Origin: Cylicocyclus nassatus
Taxonomy: Eukaryota > Nematoda > Chromadorea > Rhabditida > Strongylidae
Direction of reading: 5' to 3'
Assembly: GCA_958299035.1 (NCBI GenBank)
Contig: CATQJL010000112.1
Coordinates: forward strand, 87,562,636 to 87,626,635
DNA length: 64,000 nucleotides
The notes under the pieces were generated by a model. That model had not been told where the DNA came from. It was given only the letters and a program-made list of their open reading frames with translations, and did not search any database. Each line of letters begins with the position of its first letter. Positions within the stretch are counted from its first letter, which is position 1. The position numbers and the translations under genes were made by a program. Shown here one piece after another: positions 54,299 to 64,000 of this stretch.

Positions 54299-54331
54299 GT
54301 TACTTTGAGTTACATACTTCGAAATGTCCAC

Positions 54332-54796
54332 ACGGATAATCCAACAATTATGTTACGACTGTATAAATCTTTTGTTTAAGCTAAACTTGAATATTGCTCA
54401 CAACTCTGGAGTGCGAGTAAAGCTAAGCATATTAAAAAGCTTGAAGTTCAGAGAGTTTTTACTAGGATTGTGATGAGGAGATGTACCTTCGATTGTACCG
54501 CTCTGAGTTATCATGACCACTTGAGGAAGCGGTGACTTGAATCTTTTGTTTGCAGAAGAGCTAAGTCTGACCTGTTGTATTGTATCAAAGTTCTGAAACA
54601 TGAAGTCAAGTTGAATCCTAGCGATTACTGAATCTTTATGCTTGCTTACGATAGACACGGTGGTTTCAACTTGCGTCACCCAAAAGTTGAGAGCCTGCTA
54701 TTCAATTATATTTTTTGTCGGAGAGCTAGATGGTTACGGTGCATACCTCGCGAAGTTTTTAGTGCTGACAACTGGGAAGCGTTCAAAAGGAACTGA
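54332..54796 (+). pseudogene. CR1/Jockey-type LINE, C-terminal remnant
   Basis: One frame, interrupted by stops at 54374-54376 (TAA), 54530-54532 (TGA) and 54626-54628 (TGA), reads MLRLYKSFV-stop, KLEYCSQLWSASKAKHIKKL, VQRVFTRIVMRRC, LESFVCRRAKSDLLYCIKVL, NPSDY-stop, YDRHGGFNLRHPKVESLLFN, CRRARWLRCIPREVFSADNW and FKRN, then a final TGA at 54794. The pattern L-Y-K-S...L-E-Y-x-S-x-L-W and E-x-V-Q-R-x-F-T-R is typical of the region after the reverse transcriptase in CR1/Jockey LINEs. The reverse transcriptase core is absent, so this is a 5'-truncated copy. Confidence 0.8.
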
Positions 54797-56235
54797 GGAA
54801 AGTTAACAATTGCCAATTACTGAACAATCCTTTGTAACTTGCTTCTGTCTGTTTTCATTTTAGGCCTGCTTGCTTCTGGTCTATTCTTGCTGACCCCGCT
54901 TGTCGACTCATGTGTTTCTGATTTCGCTTTCCTCACTTTGCTTTACGAGGACCGCTTTCGTGAAGCCCTTTGCTACTTCGGTTCACGACTTCATGTGTTT
55001 TTTCAATTTTATCGTGTTTCGCATTTCTCGGTTTATCGTGTCTACTAACCATGCTTTGGCTGTGGCTTGTCACTCACTTTCGGAAGCCACAGCACTGCTA
55101 CTTGAGAATGTAGACAGCTGCGTTCATGCATGGCTATCATAGCATAAGACAGGTGTATCCAAGCGTCTGTGGTGCCAGATTGATGGATACCTGGCAGGAA
55201 CCAATCGCTGACGTTTTGGACGCCTGAAATAGTGGCAGTGGCTTCCCCAATGGGGTACGTAGCAAGTGGTACCCAGGCAGCCGACTGCTGCCGCAGCCAG
55301 CCGCCACAGCTGCCGGCAAAGCCGCTGCAGATGGTACAGTAATTACGTTCGTCGTCTGAAACTCTTGCCGAGAGGTTTTCCCGCACCTCTTCGCTTTGAG
55401 GTGCGAAATCAGCCTCAGGAAAGCGTGATATCCTCAGATCTATGTTATTTAAAGCAGCAGACAATTCATGTTTTTGAGAAACATGCAAATAGCAAAGGTA
55501 AACAGGGGGAGGTTTTTCAAAGGAAAATGATTACAAATTCAGATCATTTCAAAAATTCAAAGGTAGCAAAAGCTGAAAAGTTCAAAAATTTCTTGAATGT
55601 TTGGAGTTTTTTTCTCGCTTTTTCGAAGAACGGACGAGAACAATTATAGGAAAATGTCATGGATGTAAAGATAAGAAAATTGTGTCAAAATGATTATTTC
55701 ATACAGAGCGTTAAGCGAGCTAAAGGCAAAGTAGGTCAATCTGATAGGTCAATGATAAAAGATGAAAATATGCCACATCTGCTGATATAAAAGGGAACAT
55801 CACCAAGAAGTATGTACTATTTTAAGATCTACACAATTCACTTCTCCAGGTATTTTGAGAAAATAAAAAAATAATAATGAAAATTCGAAATTTACAACTC
55901 ATTGCGAGTTATAAAAGCTCAAAATTGAAAAAGCCAACCATCTGACCTCCCTTGACCAAATAGAAATTTTCTCTTTCCACCTGAGGACCTTATTCGCTGT
56001 TGTTCCTGCTGAAGGTGACAGGCTACTCTATCTTACTCTAGCAATGTATTCTTTACTCACGCGGGCTTTGGCACACGTTTACGTGTATGAGATAAAGATG
56101 AAGATAAAGAGTTTGCAGTCCGCCTGCCCTCGGCGATTACCTGAGTATTTTTGTAAGTCCACATAAGTTTCGAATCTTTCTAGGAATTATTCCTCGATCA
56201 AACATCTTCCTGATGCTCTGAGCTCGAAAACATTA
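54797..56235. other. Non-coding stretch
   Basis: The first part may be 3' sequence of the LINE remnant. A minus-strand frame (55045-55488) has no recognised domain. A CTCAG-family terminus fragment (GTCCGCCTGCCCTCGGCGATTACCTGAG, seen as CGCCTGCCCTCGGCGATT) lies at about 56120-56148. Confidence 0.4.
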
Positions 56236-56239
56236 CTAT

Positions 56240-56975
56240 ATCGTTTTTTATCGCCTTTCCTTTGTTTTTTGCCTTATTTGTACATATCGCGTTCCAATGC
56301 AAACTTTTGTGCATGCGCAGTATTCGGCCTTACTTGGAATTTTCAAGATAGAGGTCTATGTCGCCGAATATAGTAGGCTTCCGCGCAGGCTTCTTGCAAA
56401 GACGCACCTCCATGCATTTAAAAGTGTGCGTACTTGTTAGATGACGGCGGCGGCCTCCCCATTTCGGCGACATGTAGCCCTCTACCCAAATTTTCACTTT
56501 TATTTTACGTTAGACCAGTAACTCTTTTTTACATTTACGTTTACGTCTTCTCTTAAAGGCAGCGTTCGAGCAAATTTTTCGATAAAACTTTTTGCTTACT
56601 TGGGCTTATCCTTCCCGCTGATTCCGAAAATGCAGCTTGGAAAGCACGAAAATGTCGAAAAAAAGCTATTCCAAAATTTGGTTTCGATTAGACGTCTGCC
56701 GCCAAGGCTAAGACGCAGAGTCGTTGTGGGACTCTACGTCTTGACTATGTGCGATATGCGCACTCTGGCCTATCGAACTGACTTGTCCCGGTCGCCACTT
56801 CTGTAGCGACTTTCCTCCTTTAGAAGCATATTATTAGTGCTACATGGACGCGAGCTTTATCAGAGCGGGCGAATCTGTACTGTAAGTTTCATATATGGTC
56901 AGAAGAAGAGTTTTTCGTAAAATTTTTGAAAGGAGGGGACTTCGTTTCCGGAACTCTAGAAACAGACACGTGCCG
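56240..56975 (+). repeat. Dispersed repeat ending CGTGCCG, copy 1
   Basis: TTGCCTTTCC-like text, ATATCGCGTTCCAATGC, TGTGCATGCGCAGTATTCGG and TTTTTCGTAAAATTTTTGAAA match 59705-59972. The copy ends GACACGTGCCGGATC. A solo GGCAG-foldback end (TTAAAGGCAGCGTTCGAGC) lies inside it at 56553. Confidence 0.6.
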
Positions 56976-56999
56976 GATCATACGTCAGAAAGTACGCCG

Positions 57000-58137
57000 C
57001 ATGCGGCAGCCGCACTCCCGCGTACGTCACGCTCGGATTTTGTGGCCCACAAAAACCCCTGTCTTAAGCGGCATTGGAAAAGTAGGGGAAGGGGGAGAGA
57101 GAAACAGATAAATGACTCGATGCCATAAAAAAATTGCAGAAGAAATGCTGAATCACGCACTGTTGACGTCGTTGTGACATCTCTTCGCGGAAAGTTCGCG
57201 CTGGCCATACCTCTTGACCGTTTCCTCTCGTACCGGGTCTTAGGTCCGTAGTAAAACCGTGAAATATGTCGTAAAATGTAAAGAAGGCGGACTCTCAACT
57301 TGTCCGACTGAAGGACAAAATGCTCACGGCACGCCTTAGTCTTGATCGCTGCAAAACTTGTGCGCGCACGCGCGGTCGAACCCTTCAATGACCGTCGACA
57401 ACGCGCACTGCCACTGCGTTACTGATCCTCTTCGAAGCTAAAACCTAGCTGATCAAAAATGCGACATACAGAACGCGACAGACAGAACAGTTGCTTGCTG
57501 CTTGAGAGCAAATTGATAAGCAAGCTTTTATGTATGTTGGCCTTTGTGTAAGTTGTAGAATATACACTGCGCCATGTTAGTATCAAGATGCGATATTGAC
57601 GGTATTGCTACAAGAGGTGCGCATAGAGCAGCGCCAGTATTAGGCGGCACTGAGCCAACGGTCGGTGGCGGGTGCGAGTATGACATGTGAGCAAATGTTT
57701 TGCAACTTGCTAGCTAGTTGGATTTTATGTAAATAAACAAAATTTCAATGTTTTGGTAGTGAGGAAAGGAAAATGGCAAGGCAAAACATAACACGAGAAA
57801 ATTTGAATATTGTAAAAGAAAACATTACTTTGGTTGGTGCAAACATGAGCTTTTGTAAGCCATGACGCCAGACGATTCCCTCTCTCAAAATATAAGGGGA
57901 ACACCAAACGCACAGCGAACGAACAGCAATTTAGCATATAAACATTATAAGAGGTGTTCAGATGGAAGAATTGAGGGATTAAGGCACATAGAAGGAAAAT
58001 TTGGTGCGCAAATGAGTTGAGATGTGAGAATATAAAAAAATAGCTCAGACACAAAGAGATGCGAATAAATAGAATTTCTGAATTAAATCATAATCAAAAT
58101 AAACTCAACTTTTTCTAATACAAGATATAATATATAT
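57000..58137. other. Non-coding stretch, no feature seen
   Basis: No recognised gene or large repeat on either strand. Confidence 0.35.
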
Positions 58138-58139
58138 TA

Positions 58140-59079
58140 GGTTGTCCGGAAATTAATGCAGGTTTTGACTTCCAACCACAATAAGTCATACACTTCTCAT
58201 TTCTAGGTAGTATGCAAAATGCCATTCAATAGAACAAAGCAACTCTACAAGAAGGCTATCTTGCTTTAGCAACAGCTCTGATTTACCACGAGTTTCGAGC
58301 CAAAAACTAAAAAGATTCGACTGCCCGAAAAATTTAGAAAAATTGTAACTCAGTTCATTAAAATCCTACAAAAATTCCAACTTGCTAACGTAAACACAAT
58401 CCACATAGGGCATACATATACGCCGTTGCCGTTCTTTTCTTTCTGTCAAAAATCAAGAAAACGGAGATTTTCGTGCATTTGCCAAAGTGATGCTGTGCCA
58501 TTCCCACATAATTCGTTGTATACTACAGACCCGTAGAAGTACAAACGTAAATTTCCAGCTCTCTACAAGCTTTAGTTCTCGAGACATTTGAATTTTAGCT
58601 TGGACGACATGGGTAGGGAAAACTGTACTCGATATTTCGCGAGAACTAAAGCTTGTAGAGAGCTGGAAATTTACGTTTGTACTTCTACAGGTCTGTAGTA
58701 TACAACGACTTATGTGGGAACGGCATGGCATCACTTTGGCAAATGCACGAAAATTTCCGTTTTCTTGATTTCTAACAAAGAAAAACTACGGCAACGGTGT
58801 ATTGGATGCCCTATGTGGATTGCGTTTACGTGAGAAAGTTAGAATTTTTGTAAGATTTTAATGAACTGTGTTAAGATTTTTCTCAAATTTTCGGGCAGTT
58901 GAATTTTTTAGTTTCTGGCTCGAAACTCGTGGTCAATCAAGGCTGTTGCTAAAGCAAGATAGCCTTTTTGTAGAGCTTGCTTTGTTCTATCGAATGGTGT
59001 TTTGCAACCTACTTGGAAATGAAAAGTATGTGACTTTTTGCGGTTATAATGCAAAACCTGCATTATTTTCCGGACAACC
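58140..59079. mobile_element. 940-bp foldback with mariner-type ends
   Basis: GGTTGTCCGGAAATTAATGC and GCATTATTTTCCGGACAACC are mirrored ends flanked by TA (58138-58139, 59080-59081). Arms of about 450 bp mirror each other throughout (CCTACTTGG/CCTAG-type differences aside): AAGCAAGATAGCC, TTTCGAGCC, CATAGGGCAT/ATGCCCTATG, and an inner pair CTACAAGCTTTAGTTCTCG / CGAGAACTAAAGCTTGTAG around a spacer of about 50 bp. GGTTGTCCGGAAA is a usual mariner end. No transposase frame remains, since both halves derive from the same end. Confidence 0.85.
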
Positions 59080-59704
59080 TAGTAAAAGCAGAAATGCATA
59101 GAAAACAGAATAAGTCGCTCAGCGCGTTGACATTTGGGCGCCTATCAGCTATTGATATCTTGCATTTGGCGTGCGCTAAACCTAGTGCCGTGTGTCTACA
59201 GTCCTTGCGCACAGGACGAAGACGGCGTACTCAACCCAAGGACCGGCACAGATCGTTTAGAAGCAGGCTGGAATTTGTTTTTGGAGCAAAAAGCAAAGGG
59301 GCTACGTTTTTGCGAAGTCGGGGCCGGCCATCAAGTATAAGCAGCATTTAGTCGAACACAAGCTTTTCGAACAGGTTATCACACAATTGACATGCTCTAT
59401 CGTGTATGGCGAAAAGTGCGCACGTTTTGAAAGCAAGGTTAAAATAAACAAATTGCTTGTTTACAGCGCACACAGAATCGTATGACATCAAAATCGAACC
59501 GTATACATAGAAAATTATTTGCGGAAGAATTATGTGAAAAGATTTGAAAACTTATGTGAAGAAATACCTTTTCCAAAATTAGTCTGTCTCCAGACGGTGA
59601 TCCAGAGATCTGAGATCGCCTGGAGCATATATTTCTGTAGTTTCGGATTTCCTTAGCACGGACTCCCCGGTCAAAAATCTGTCCCTGAGCATGGAAACAT
59701 TTTC

Positions 59705-59972
59705 ATATCATTGCCTTTCCTTTGTTTTTTTGCCTTGATTTCTTCATGAATGGCTGTTAGATATCGCGCTCCAATGCCAAGCTTCTGTGCATGCATAGTA
59801 TTCGGCTCCACTTTGGATTATCACTCTTATCTCACGTTTATTCTTTCAGACTAGTATTACTGCTTTCATCTTCTCCTGAGTCGGTAAGTCAAAGAGTACT
59901 TCGTAAAACTTCTGAAAGTTAGGGGAACTTCGTTTTCAAAAAGCTAAAAAACAGACTCGTGCCGAGCCCTGA
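59705..59972 (+). repeat. Dispersed repeat ending CTCGTGCCGAGCCCTG, copy 2
   Basis: Copy of 56240-56975 with the middle shortened. It ends GGGGAACTTCGTTTTC...GACTCGTGCCGAGCCCTG. The same terminus closes the 9721-10256 repeat and the tandem ends at 33.9-34.1 kb. Confidence 0.65.
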
Positions 59973-60271
59973 CTCGAACCCTTTTCGGTTGCGCCTTCCT
60001 GCGTCTCCACGCTGGGCCCACTACTTTTCCTCTGCGAACGAGGGTGAGCACGTCCTGCGGTTACGACGACCAGCGATTCCGCCGCGCGGCCGTGCCAAGA
60101 GATAGGCGGACACGTACTGGGTACCTGCGATGTTTCGGACGTCGCGACCATCACGACGGGGGATTACTGCGGGGCCTGTTGACAGGTCGGCCTCCTCGAA
60201 TTCCACCACACCGTATTAATGCCTACTTAAAGGGGACTTCATTTGATTGTCACGATTGGCGCGACTCCGGT

Positions 60272-60424
60272 CCTCGCAAGGTCGCCTCGCTTGAGCCACT
60301 TTAAGCGTTCTCAAGCACGTCAGCCAATAATGCCCAAGGATACGGTATTTCCCACACTTAAGTGTGGAAAATACGGTATCCGCTAGAAGCGAGCGGCGAG
60401 AAAGCGAGGAAGCTCGCGAGGACC
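60272..60424. repeat. Inverted repeat with a GGATACGGTATTT core
   Basis: GGTCCTCGCAAGGTCGCCTCG is mirrored by CGAGGAAGCTCGCGAGGACC. The centre is GGATACGGTATTTCCCACAC / GTGTGGAAAATACGGTATCC around TTAA. A small foldback-like unit 350 bp upstream of the P4-ATPase exon. Confidence 0.7.
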
Positions 60425-60777
60425 CGTGCCGCGCCAACCGTGACACTCAGATTGAAACCCTTAAACAATCTGTTAATACACAACATTGCCTGCTTTCCCG
60501 TCATTCTTAGCAATCATATGTCAAATTGTACCGCTAACGCTTTGTGTATGCCAAAATTAGAGTTAGAGTTCCAACTTCGGGTCAACAACAGACATCAAAG
60601 GCAGAACATCCTTGGCATACCTTTCGTATACTGCGCTAATCTCATGAATCTAGTGCGCAAAGAGCAATACGATTTCCGGCTCTCAGGAAATTATGCAGGA
60701 AGATAACACTGAAGGAGACTACGTAAGGTGGCTGATAGAATCAGTGTAGCTTCAAATTATTCTGCAAATGTTTTCAG

Positions 60778-60919
60778 AGTAAAGCTGGGCAAAAGAGAGT
60801 TGCCGTCAAATAAGGTGCAGACAAATAACTATACTTTCGTGAACTTTTTGCCGAAATTCCTATTTGCACAATTCAAGCAAATTGCAAACCTCTATTTTTT
60901 AGTCCTCTCCGTGATTCAG
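60778..60919 (+). CDS. P4-type ATPase (phospholipid flippase), one N-terminal exon
   Basis: P4-ATPases move phospholipids from the outer or lumenal to the cytosolic leaflet, usually with a CDC50-type subunit. The exon starts after TTTTCAG (60771-60777) and ends before GTGAGT (60920), both good nematode splice sites. It completes a codon with one base, then encodes KLGKRELPSNKVQTNNYT, FVNFLPKFLFAQFKQIANLY and FLVLSVIQ. The pattern N-x-V-x-T-x-x-Y-T-x-x-x-F-L-P-x-x-L-F-x-Q-F-x-x-x-A-N-x-Y-F-L is the conserved P4 N-terminal segment running into membrane helix 1. The 142-bp length and a break after IQ suit the family. The upstream ATG at 60728 lies in the intron and is not preferred. Neither flanking exon was found, so subfamily (ATP8, ATP10 or ATP11 type) is open. 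Confidence 0.85.
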
Positions 60920-61157
60920 GTGAGTTGCAAGTAGAACACATAGCAAGGCTGATGAGGTTTACCGAATTTTCTAAACAATAAGTTATATTGCCTTTTTTAT
61001 AGAAAAACCATGTATAGCCATATCATGACTCATAATAACGAGCTAAGGGTTGTTCACGTGCTGTATGTGTCTGGATGTCTATCACGAGAATTATGGAGCG
61101 AGATCCAGCATGAATTTTGATCTAAAATCTTGGTCATAGCACCCTATTCGATTAGCT

Positions 61158-62052
61158 CCATCTGAGACAATCGCAGGCAGGCGGCCATGCGAATTTTGAG
61201 CAAGCGGGCACCGGAAAAATAGTTCGCTGGTTTCTTGCGGTCCGCTTGCAGATATTTGGAAAAATTTTGGCGAGATTTTGGACGAATGCTCGGAGAACAA
61301 TTGCGACTTTTTCATAAATAAGTTGCGGCGTAGTGGCCGCATTCTCGCGGGCTTTCCGCGAGAATATGCAAAATTGTTTGGAGCCACACGGTCCTTTGTG
61401 AAGAACCGCACTGCCCAGGGTACCTTCCGCTGACAGAAGGTAATCAAACCATCAATGACACCTCTGCCACAAAGAGTTTCACCTTTTCTCGGCGTACGCC
61501 CGAGACTGCATAAAAAGAGCGAGCGCTTGCTGAAAGTATGGCCAGCGCTCGCTGAAAGAAATTATCGGCCGCTCAGACAATCGCCGGGGGCAGGCGGGCA
61601 CCGGAAAAATAGATTGCTGATCTCTCGCACCCCGCGCGCGGATTTTTTGGAAAGCAATCAGGACTTTTCGGAAGACCGCTTGCTGAGTTCTCGATTCCTC
61701 AGAGATTCAGCAATATATCTGCAAAAGATAAGAGCGAAAAAAATTCAACAGGCGGTCTCTCAAAAATCCGCTGACTCAGCAAGCGGTCTTCCGAAAAGTC
61801 CTAATTGCTTTGCAAAAAATCCGCGAGCGGGGTGCGAGAAATCAGCAATCTATTTTTCCGATGCCCGCCTGCCCCCAGCGATTGCCTGAGCGAGCGTTTG
61901 CAAAAAATGCTGTATTGCTGTCCGCAGACAGAATATGCGACCGTAAAGGAAGTGCCGCCCGCTGAAGGTTCGGCCACGCCCCAAAATTCTGCTGACCGCC
62001 TGCAGAAAAGCGCGAGTATGGGGCCCGCCTGCCCCCGGCGATTATCTAAGAT
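61158..62052 (+). mobile_element. CTCAG-family element with a nested foldback
   Basis: It begins TCTGAGACAATCGCAGGCAGG and passes AAGCGGGCACCGG, TTGCGGTCCGCTTGCAG, TCTCGCGGGCTTTCCGCGAG, GACACCTCTGCCACA and GAGCGAGCGCTTGCTG. After the nested 61572-61890 foldback it continues with GAGCGTTTGCAAAAAATGCTG to CCGCCTGCCCCCGGCGATTA. It is the most complete copy in the window and lacks any transposase. Confidence 0.75.
61572..61890. mobile_element. CTCAGACAATCGCCGGGGG foldback, copy 2 (nested)
   Basis: A 319-bp copy of 29052-29370 in the opposite orientation, inserted in the host element between GAAATTATCGGCCG and CGAGCGTTTGC, where uninterrupted copies read TTATTTGACGAGCGCTTGC. Arms CTCAGACAATCGCCGGGGG and GCGATTGCCTGAG face each other. 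Confidence 0.85.
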
Positions 62053-62168
62053 TGTGAGAACCACAACCGGACAACGGGAACCGATGGAAGCTGCCCAAAT
62101 GGTCCCATGCGGCTTCTAACCTACAAAACTGGATTTGTGTCACAGTTGCGACAAGGAGAGCAATGGAT
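62052..62168 (+). repeat. Shared flank also found at 25760
   Basis: GAACCACAACCGGACAAC, TGGTCCCATGCGGCTTCTAA and GTTGCGACAAGGAGAGCAATGG repeat the segment beside the 25.5-kb copy almost exactly. Confidence 0.75.
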
Positions 62169-62432
62169 CTTACCCCCACACGTTTGAGCCAGAACGCGGA
62201 TCACATCTTTCACCTGAGGCTGAAGTAAGAAGCTAATTTGAAAGTAAATCTTGATAAAAAGCTCTCGGAGATTCAGCGCCTCAGTCTGGAACACAGCGAC
62301 TACATGTTCTGTGAAGAAGTATTTTTGAAGTATTTTTCAAGAAGTATAGAAGTATTCCTATCAATTACAATAACAATTACAGTACTTGCATTTTCTTTGC
62401 ACTTTTCAGGGATAGATACTGTAGTACAGTGC

Positions 62433-62650
62433 TGGACATAATTAAAAGACACTTTAGAAATCGTCGTAATTTGCGCTCTTGTTGATGAGCATCCGAAACT
62501 TTGCTATTTAGTGCACATGTAAGCCTAACATAACTCTTCCAAACAACTAAAACGGCTTTCAGTCTCGGCGAGTTTGAGCGGAGAAAAAATGGAAAAATTA
62601 AAAAGCCTGTTTTGGGCTGGACAAAATTATAAAGCCACCTGTTCTTTTGA
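62433..62650. repeat. Possible Tc1-like fragments
   Basis: TACAGTGCTGGACATAATTA (62432) and GGGCTGGACAAAATTATAAA (62615) resemble Tc1-type terminal repeats. They lie in the same orientation and no transposase or opposite end is seen. Weak. Confidence 0.3.
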
Positions 62651-63127
62651 ACATTAACGCGTTCCTTGACTCTCAAATTTTTTTATAAGGTTACATCTTA
62701 AAACACGAAACTTCTGCAACATCGCAACCTCTCAACGTTCTTAAAGAGAAAAGGTTTTTGAATTTTGTATTTGTAAAAGCATCAAAAGCAGACTGCTTCA
62801 ACAAACAGCTGGTTTGAGAAGTTTTCAAGCTCTTGCTATTTCAGATAAAAGTCATGGAATCCACTGAGCGTTTTTGATAAATGAGTTAAGCAGCGCTTTG
62901 ATAATCTTTGCGTAATCGCGATATGGATGGACAGACTCCAACCTCAACATGGGATTGTCACGCTTTCAAGCCATAAAACTCAGTTTGCAGTGTTTATGAA
63001 GTGCTGGACTTAATTCATCACATTGCCTACATGGCGGTGCAGCTTTCATAACTTTCAGATTTTCTCTAATGATGCAGTCGCGATTACGTTTTTTGCTAAA
63101 AAAATCTTGAACATATTTATTTTCAAG

Positions 63128-63489
63128 CCTTAAAGGGCGTCCAGGCAAATCTGGGCGCATAGGTTTCTCGCCGGGAATCTGAAGAGGGGTCTTAACTAGG
63201 ACACTGTTCAAGGGGGCGTAAATTGTTCATTCACGGCTGAGAAATCGTCCCCGGAAACCCCGCGCCTGCGCCGTAACCGTAACCCAAGAACGACTTCGCT
63301 CACTTTAACACTACGTTCGCGCTGGGACCCAACTTAAGTATTACGGTCACGGTGTAGTATTTGATGGATTTCCCAGCCGTGAATCAATTATTTGGCTGCG
63401 GTTTGGACAGTGCCTTAGGTAGAGCCTCCTCATCAGTTTCCAGGCAAAAACCCATATGCTCAGATTTGCCTGGACACTGCCTTTAAGGC
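63128..63489. mobile_element. GGCAGTGTCCAGGCA foldback, diverged copy
   Basis: CCTTAAAGGGCGTCCAGGCA is mirrored by TGCCTGGACACTGCCTTTAAGG. Inner pairs include TTCACGGCTGAGAAAT / ATTTCCCAGCCGTGAA and TTACGGTCACGG-type blocks. Same size and plan as 21830-22194 but with clearly different inner sequence, so a separate subfamily. Confidence 0.75.
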
Positions 63490-64000
63490 TTTCTAAGGCT
63501 TGTCACAGCTTTGAAATAGGTGGCCAGTTAAACACCTTTGCTTGTAAGAGAAGCAAGGTAGGACCAACTAATGTAAGTATATCCAGGTTGTCGATTTACT
63601 TAAAAACCAAAAGGTCATGCTAAAGGCTGCAAAAACAACTCAGCGTGATATGCAGTGATTACTGTAAACAGTAACTGATTACGTTAATGATTACTTTTTT
63701 TTAATACCAGATAAATCCCCATATCATACTGCTTAGAATAGTTTGAAGGAGTCGCGGCTTATGTCGATTCCTCATAATCTCAGCTTTTGAATTGTATGTA
63801 GTTTGTTGGGAATTTTAGATTCGTGGCTCAAAAAATCCTTACTTCGGTGACCCATAAAAGCCAATACATTGAAAGGGCGGAGAGGAGCAAGCCAATAATA
63901 AATATCTCCACCACATTTTTGAACCCTCGAGTTTTTTTGCCTCACAGTTTAGAAACCATTCCAAAAAAACTGGGATTTGGCGCAGACCGTCAACTTTCTC

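Noticed and set aside
59950..60030. tRNA-like B box (GGGTTCGAGTC on the minus strand)
   Set aside because: The T-stem bases AAGGG and CAGGG do not pair, no acceptor stem forms and the segment overlaps the terminus of a dispersed repeat. A tRNA scan would settle it.
60728..60777. ATG at 60728 as the P4-ATPase start
   Set aside because: The family always has additional residues before this segment, and a strong TTTTCAG acceptor at 60771-60777 places these codons in the intron.
61572..61890. Apparent inversion of the central segment relative to the copy at 29052-29370
   Set aside because: Because the arms are mirror images, an ordinary insertion in the opposite orientation gives the same picture. 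No loop-inversion mechanism is needed.

Overview
This window looks like intergenic or intronic DNA from an animal nuclear genome, most likely a nematode of the hookworm/strongylid kind. Three things suggest this: an RTE-type retrotransposon and a Penelope-type GIY-YIG endonuclease remnant that resemble, from memory, hookworm copies; a single coding exon bounded by a TTTTCAG acceptor and a GTGAGT donor, as in nematode introns; and a high load of foldback and TA- or TTA-flanked elements. The species cannot be fixed without a search. No bacterial operon, CRISPR array, rRNA or convincing tRNA was found.

The only host coding sequence I can support is one exon (60778-60919, + strand) encoding the N-terminal segment and first membrane helix of a P4-ATPase (phospholipid flippase). 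The rest of that gene should lie beyond the right edge or in very long introns. Almost every other open frame is short, chance translation of repeats.

Layout: 0-2.6 kb is featureless AT-rich DNA. 2.6-6 kb holds a hairpin minisatellite, a CACGGCTCG minisatellite and three GC-rich GGGGATCCCC/GTATGCAC clusters. 6-15 kb is a mosaic of dispersed repeats and small inverted-repeat elements, including two copies of a 0.5-kb repeat (9.7 and 13.7 kb) and a nested inverted repeat (10.8-13.1 kb). 15.1-19.8 kb is bounded by long inverted arms and contains a Helitron-like element and two CTGCAG-rich elements with TTA target duplications. 21.8-30 kb holds several foldbacks, among them a 2.3-kb element with arms of about 860 bp. 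34.6-37.9 kb holds Helitron-like copies, one expanded into inverted arrays of a 120-bp unit. 39.1-43.4 kb is a near-perfect 4.2-kb palindrome. 46.4-52.2 kb is a three-level nest: a CTCAG-ended element interrupted by a Penelope-like element with a 12-bp target duplication, which carries a decayed RTE retrotransposon. 53.6-63.5 kb holds further CTCAG copies, a LINE remnant, a 940-bp mariner-ended foldback, the P4-ATPase exon and a last foldback.

The elements fall into families that recur across the window: CTCAG/GCCTGCCCCCGGCGATT ends; GGCAG(C/T)GTCCAGGCA foldbacks; Helitron-like CTGT elements; TTA-GGGTTGTTTCA elements; CTCGTGCCGAGCCCTG-ended repeats; AACCCACTGGGTT repeats. They are often inserted in one another, which gives a relative order of events. 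The most striking feature is the palindrome, whose axis falls in the same Helitron-like motif at which a second, older inversion axis lies (35.22 kb).
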